From IMG/VR virus record IMGVR_UViG_3300009156_000035, positions 1 through 55,020 of that record: a stretch of DNA of 55,020 nucleotides; one strand, given 5' to 3'. The number at the start of each line of letters is the position of its first letter. The first letter of the stretch is position 1. The notes beneath the pieces were generated by a model. That model was not told the origin of the DNA. It saw nothing but the letters and a program-made list of their open reading frames with translations, and did no database searches. Made by a program: the position numbers and the translations under genes. This document shows positions 53,212-55,020 of the stretch, one piece after another. This DNA is from a virus.

Positions 53212-53359
53212 GTTCCACTACCTCCGTGATCCTTGCTGCATGGTTGTCCAGGTCTATGCCAGGAGCGCCCGTGCAGGCCGCACGGACGCGCTCGAATGTC
53301 GCCTTCCAGGAGGCGGGGAGCGCCGCAGTGCCCCCCGCCCCGGTCCCCCTCCGGATCAC
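53144..53359 (-). CDS. Possible small protein
   Basis: 71 residues from the GTG at 53359, overlapping the DUF932 stop as GTGA, but its last 68 bases overlap the RHH-like gene. N-terminus GTAALPASWKATFERVRAAC, basic end. The coupling supports it; the overlap makes it uncertain. Confidence 0.4.
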   Translation of the reverse strand: MIRRGTGAGGTAALPASWKATFERVRAACTGAPGIDLDNHAARITEVVERARRRGTGGHDRPGTRSAAQHP

Positions 53360-54474
53360 GCTGCCGCCACTGCGACGCGCGTCCAGTCCTGCTTCGTGAA
53401 CTCGGCCAGCTCTCCGGCCTTCTCCTCCAGCTCGGCGAGCCGGTTGAAGGTCGTCGCCTGCTTGGCCGTCTCGGTCAGGGCGTTGATCGCGCCCCACTGG
53501 CTCAGGTCGCCGTCGGCCCGCAGGAAGTTGAGCACCGACTGGCCCTCGCCCTCTGTCAGGTCGAGCCGCTTGCTGAGCACCTGCACCGCTGCGACCGGCT
53601 CCGCGATCTGCTCACCCGTGGCCGTCGCCCGCAGCTGCTCGACGATCCGGCCGAAGGTGATGTCCGAGAGTGCCGCCCGTGCCATGTCCGCCGCCTTCAT
53701 AAAGAAGGCCTTGTCGTCCTGCGCGATCGTCTCGTCGCGGAAGATCCCGAGCACGTCGTCGGTCTCTTCGATCCGGCGACCGGCGTGGTACTTCCGGATC
53801 GCCACCTTCGACGTCATGCCGTTGAGGCAGTCGAGTCGAAGGATCCAGGGGCTGACCGTGAGCGAGCCTCGGCCGACCTCGGAGTTGGAGATCTCCACTC
53901 CTGCCTGGACGGTGTCACCGACCCGGATCTCGCCGGTCAGCCGGGGCAGGGTCGCCCGGATGAACATGCGCTCCGGCGTCAGCGAGGTAACGAAGAACTC
54001 CAGCCCTTCGACTTTGAACAGCTCCGGGAGCACGTATTCGATCAGGTCGACGTTGTCGAGCGGCCGGTAACGATCCGAGAGCACCGCGCGCACGTTGCCG
54101 TCGAGCGTACGGAACATCCGCTTCTCCGGATCGTTGACGAACCAGTGGTCGACGTTGCGCTTGAGCAGAGCTGGAGCCTCGCCCCGCATCCGCTCGTAGT
54201 ACTTCTTCGGGATCCCGAGCCGCGTGCCGATCTGCTCGTGCGCGATCTCGTTGATCCCGAACGCGCTCGGCGCACCGACCTGGTCGTTGATCCCGTCGAT
54301 CGTCAGCTCGAAGTCGCTGGCGGAAGCCCCATCGCTCCCAATCACCGGGACCTCGTGGAAGCCGACCCGGCGCGTGTCCGCGACGTAGTCGTGCTTCGTG
54401 TCCTGCTGCGCGTGAACGCGCTCGGCAAGCTCTCTGATGTTCAGAGCCTGCGCATGATCACGTGCTGTCCTCAC
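53356..54474 (-). CDS. DUF932 phage/plasmid-like protein
   Basis: 372 residues from the GTG at 54474, chosen because GGAGGTGGTGAG lies before it. Matches the DUF932 (TIGR03299-type) pattern: FGINEIAHEQIGTRLGIPKK, YYERMRGEAPALLKRNVDHW, RTLDGNVRAVLSDRYRPLDN, then VSPWILRLDCLNGMTSKVAI. Found widely in phages and plasmids, exact task unknown. Led by the TATACT box at 54512. Confidence 0.8.
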   Translation of the reverse strand: MRTARDHAQALNIRELAERVHAQQDTKHDYVADTRRVGFHEVPVIGSDGASASDFELTIDGINDQVGAPSAFGINEIAHEQIGTRLGIPKKYYERMRGEAPALLKRNVDHWFVNDPEKRMFRTLDGNVRAVLSDRYRPLDNVDLIEYVLPELFKVEGLEFFVTSLTPERMFIRATLPRLTGEIRVGDTVQAGVEISNSEVGRGSLTVSPWILRLDCLNGMTSKVAIRKYHAGRRIEETDDVLGIFRDETIAQDDKAFFMKAADMARAALSDITFGRIVEQLRATATGEQIAEPVAAVQVLSKRLDLTEGEGQSVLNFLRADGDLSQWGAINALTETAKQATTFNRLAELEEKAGELAEFTKQDWTRVAVAAA

Positions 54475-54739
54475 CCTCACCACCTCCAGTGGCTGTTGCG
54501 TCATTGCGCTCAGTATAGCGCATTTGATCCGACTCTGCACGCCGCCGCTTCGCCTTCACTCCTGGCTTCGTGCCCAGGTGGTAGTAGTCGCAGTGCGGGC
54601 AGAGGTAGGCCATCATGTCGCCGCGACCGGCGAACGTCCGCGCGCGTCTGAGGTGCAGCTTCGCCCGCTTCTTGGTCGCGAACTTGAACTTGCCGAAGCA
54701 CTGACGCTCCGGCGCGTCGATGTAGCCGTTCGTGCTCAT
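54458..54739 (-). CDS. Zinc-finger-like small protein
   Basis: 93 residues from the ATG at 54739 (GGAGGTGGGTGAG before it). CFGKFKFATKKRAKLHLRRA, then YLCPHCDYYHLG: a C-x2-C..H-type zinc site in a form common in phages. Its C-terminal part contains the promoter and ribosome-binding site of the DUF932 gene. Confidence 0.6.
   Translation of the reverse strand: MSTNGYIDAPERQCFGKFKFATKKRAKLHLRRARTFAGRGDMMAYLCPHCDYYHLGTKPGVKAKRRRAESDQMRYTERNDATATGGGEGEDST
54512..54517 (-). promoter_or_regulatory. TATACT promoter inside the upstream gene
   Basis: Minus strand AAATGCGCTATACTGAGCG. It lies within the coding end of 54458-54739 and leads to the DUF932 start 38 bases further. Confidence 0.6.
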
Positions 54740-54740
54740 C

Positions 54741-55020
54741 TCACCCACCTCCGTCCTCGTCGATCTTGATGCCCAGCTCCTCCTCTATGACCTCCTTGAA
54801 GATCAGGCGGTATGCCTCCCGCTCGACGGTAGGCCAGCACTGCCCGCAGTAGGCGATCGGCTTCCCGGCATCCTGGTATCCGGTGGGAACGGCGCTGCGA
54901 CCGATGTACGCGATGGACTCGCGCGGCAGCTTCCGCCTGCACTCCAAGCAGAGGATCAGGTCAGACCGGGACGCCCCGAGCGAGCGGGCGAGGCCGGACT
55001 GGCGTGCGGATCTCTTCGAC
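54741..55020 (-). CDS. Small zinc-site protein, cut by the right edge
   Basis: The frame is open to the window edge, so the start is missing; at least 92 residues. LARSLGASRSDLILCLECRR and AYCGQCWPTVE give two C-x2-C pairs, with an acidic helical end (VIEEELGIKIDEDG). Function unknown. Confidence 0.5.
   Translation of the reverse strand, partial: SKRSARQSGLARSLGASRSDLILCLECRRKLPRESIAYIGRSAVPTGYQDAGKPIAYCGQCWPTVEREAYRLIFKEVIEEELGIKIDEDGGG

Noticed and set aside
1-55020. Integrase, repressor cassette or attachment site
   Set aside because: No recombinase motif or attL/attR-like repeat found; a temperate lifestyle cannot be claimed from this window.

Overview
The window is one long stretch of a tailed double-stranded DNA phage genome. 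It is very GC-rich and nearly every gene lies on the minus strand, so transcription runs from right to left. The head genes (TerS, TerL, portal, MuF-type head protein, capsid maturation protease, HK97-type major capsid protein) identify it as Caudoviricetes. The style of the protease, the heavy use of GTG starts and several small-protein families point to an actinobacterial host; that host assignment is inference. I recognised no integrase, DNA polymerase or helicase, so this is probably only part of a genome, and the sequence runs off both ends through open genes.

Layout from right to left. 55.0-49.9 kb: a compact run of small genes with a DUF932 protein, a ribbon-helix-helix-like protein, zinc-ribbon proteins, a RusA-like resolvase and an HNH nuclease. 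49.9-46.1 kb: ParB-like protein, TerS, two very small proteins that resemble pieces of the major capsid protein, TerL and a zinc-finger protein. 46.2-40.1 kb: a secreted lysin-like protein, four glycosyltransferase-like proteins, a SLOG protein and a sugar-nucleotide epimerase. 40.1-27.4 kb: DUF1360 membrane protein, portal, a 1,982-residue MuF fusion, an 871-residue multidomain protein and a zeta-kinase protein. 27.4-13.2 kb: about fifty very small, tightly coupled genes of mostly unknown function. 13.2-1 kb: protease, companion tag protein, a glycosyltransferase-like protein, three small genes, RNA-rich gaps, major capsid protein, two further structural proteins and a repetitive tail fibre.

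The most unusual feature is a family of head-associated effector proteins. Fourteen copies of a short tag of the form HPRHPxGxxxGGEFxPK occur in five proteins: the protease, its downstream neighbour, the zeta-kinase protein, the 871-residue protein and the giant MuF protein. The tag separates modules that include two ADP-ribosyltransferase-like domains, two zincin metallopeptidase domains, a ParB-like domain, a DUF3626-like domain, a zeta kinase and three copies of a domain I do not recognise. This resembles the MuF polymorphic toxins known from temperate phages, but with many payloads sharing one repeated tag. A working idea is that these are proteins packaged in the head and delivered with the DNA, and that the tag is a docking or processing site.

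Other points: a recurrent promoter element with a TATACT box, ten copies, most placed just before a GGAGGTGG ribosome-binding site; at least two apparent non-coding RNA units (7.2-7.4 kb on the plus strand, 8.5-8.9 kb on the minus strand) and a third structured region at 8.2-8.5 kb; an in-frame amber codon in the tail fibre exactly where the other repeats have Gln or Glu; and a lone plus-strand gene facing away from the capsid gene. Gene starts commonly overlap the previous stop as ATGA, GTGA or TGATG, which I used to place most starts.
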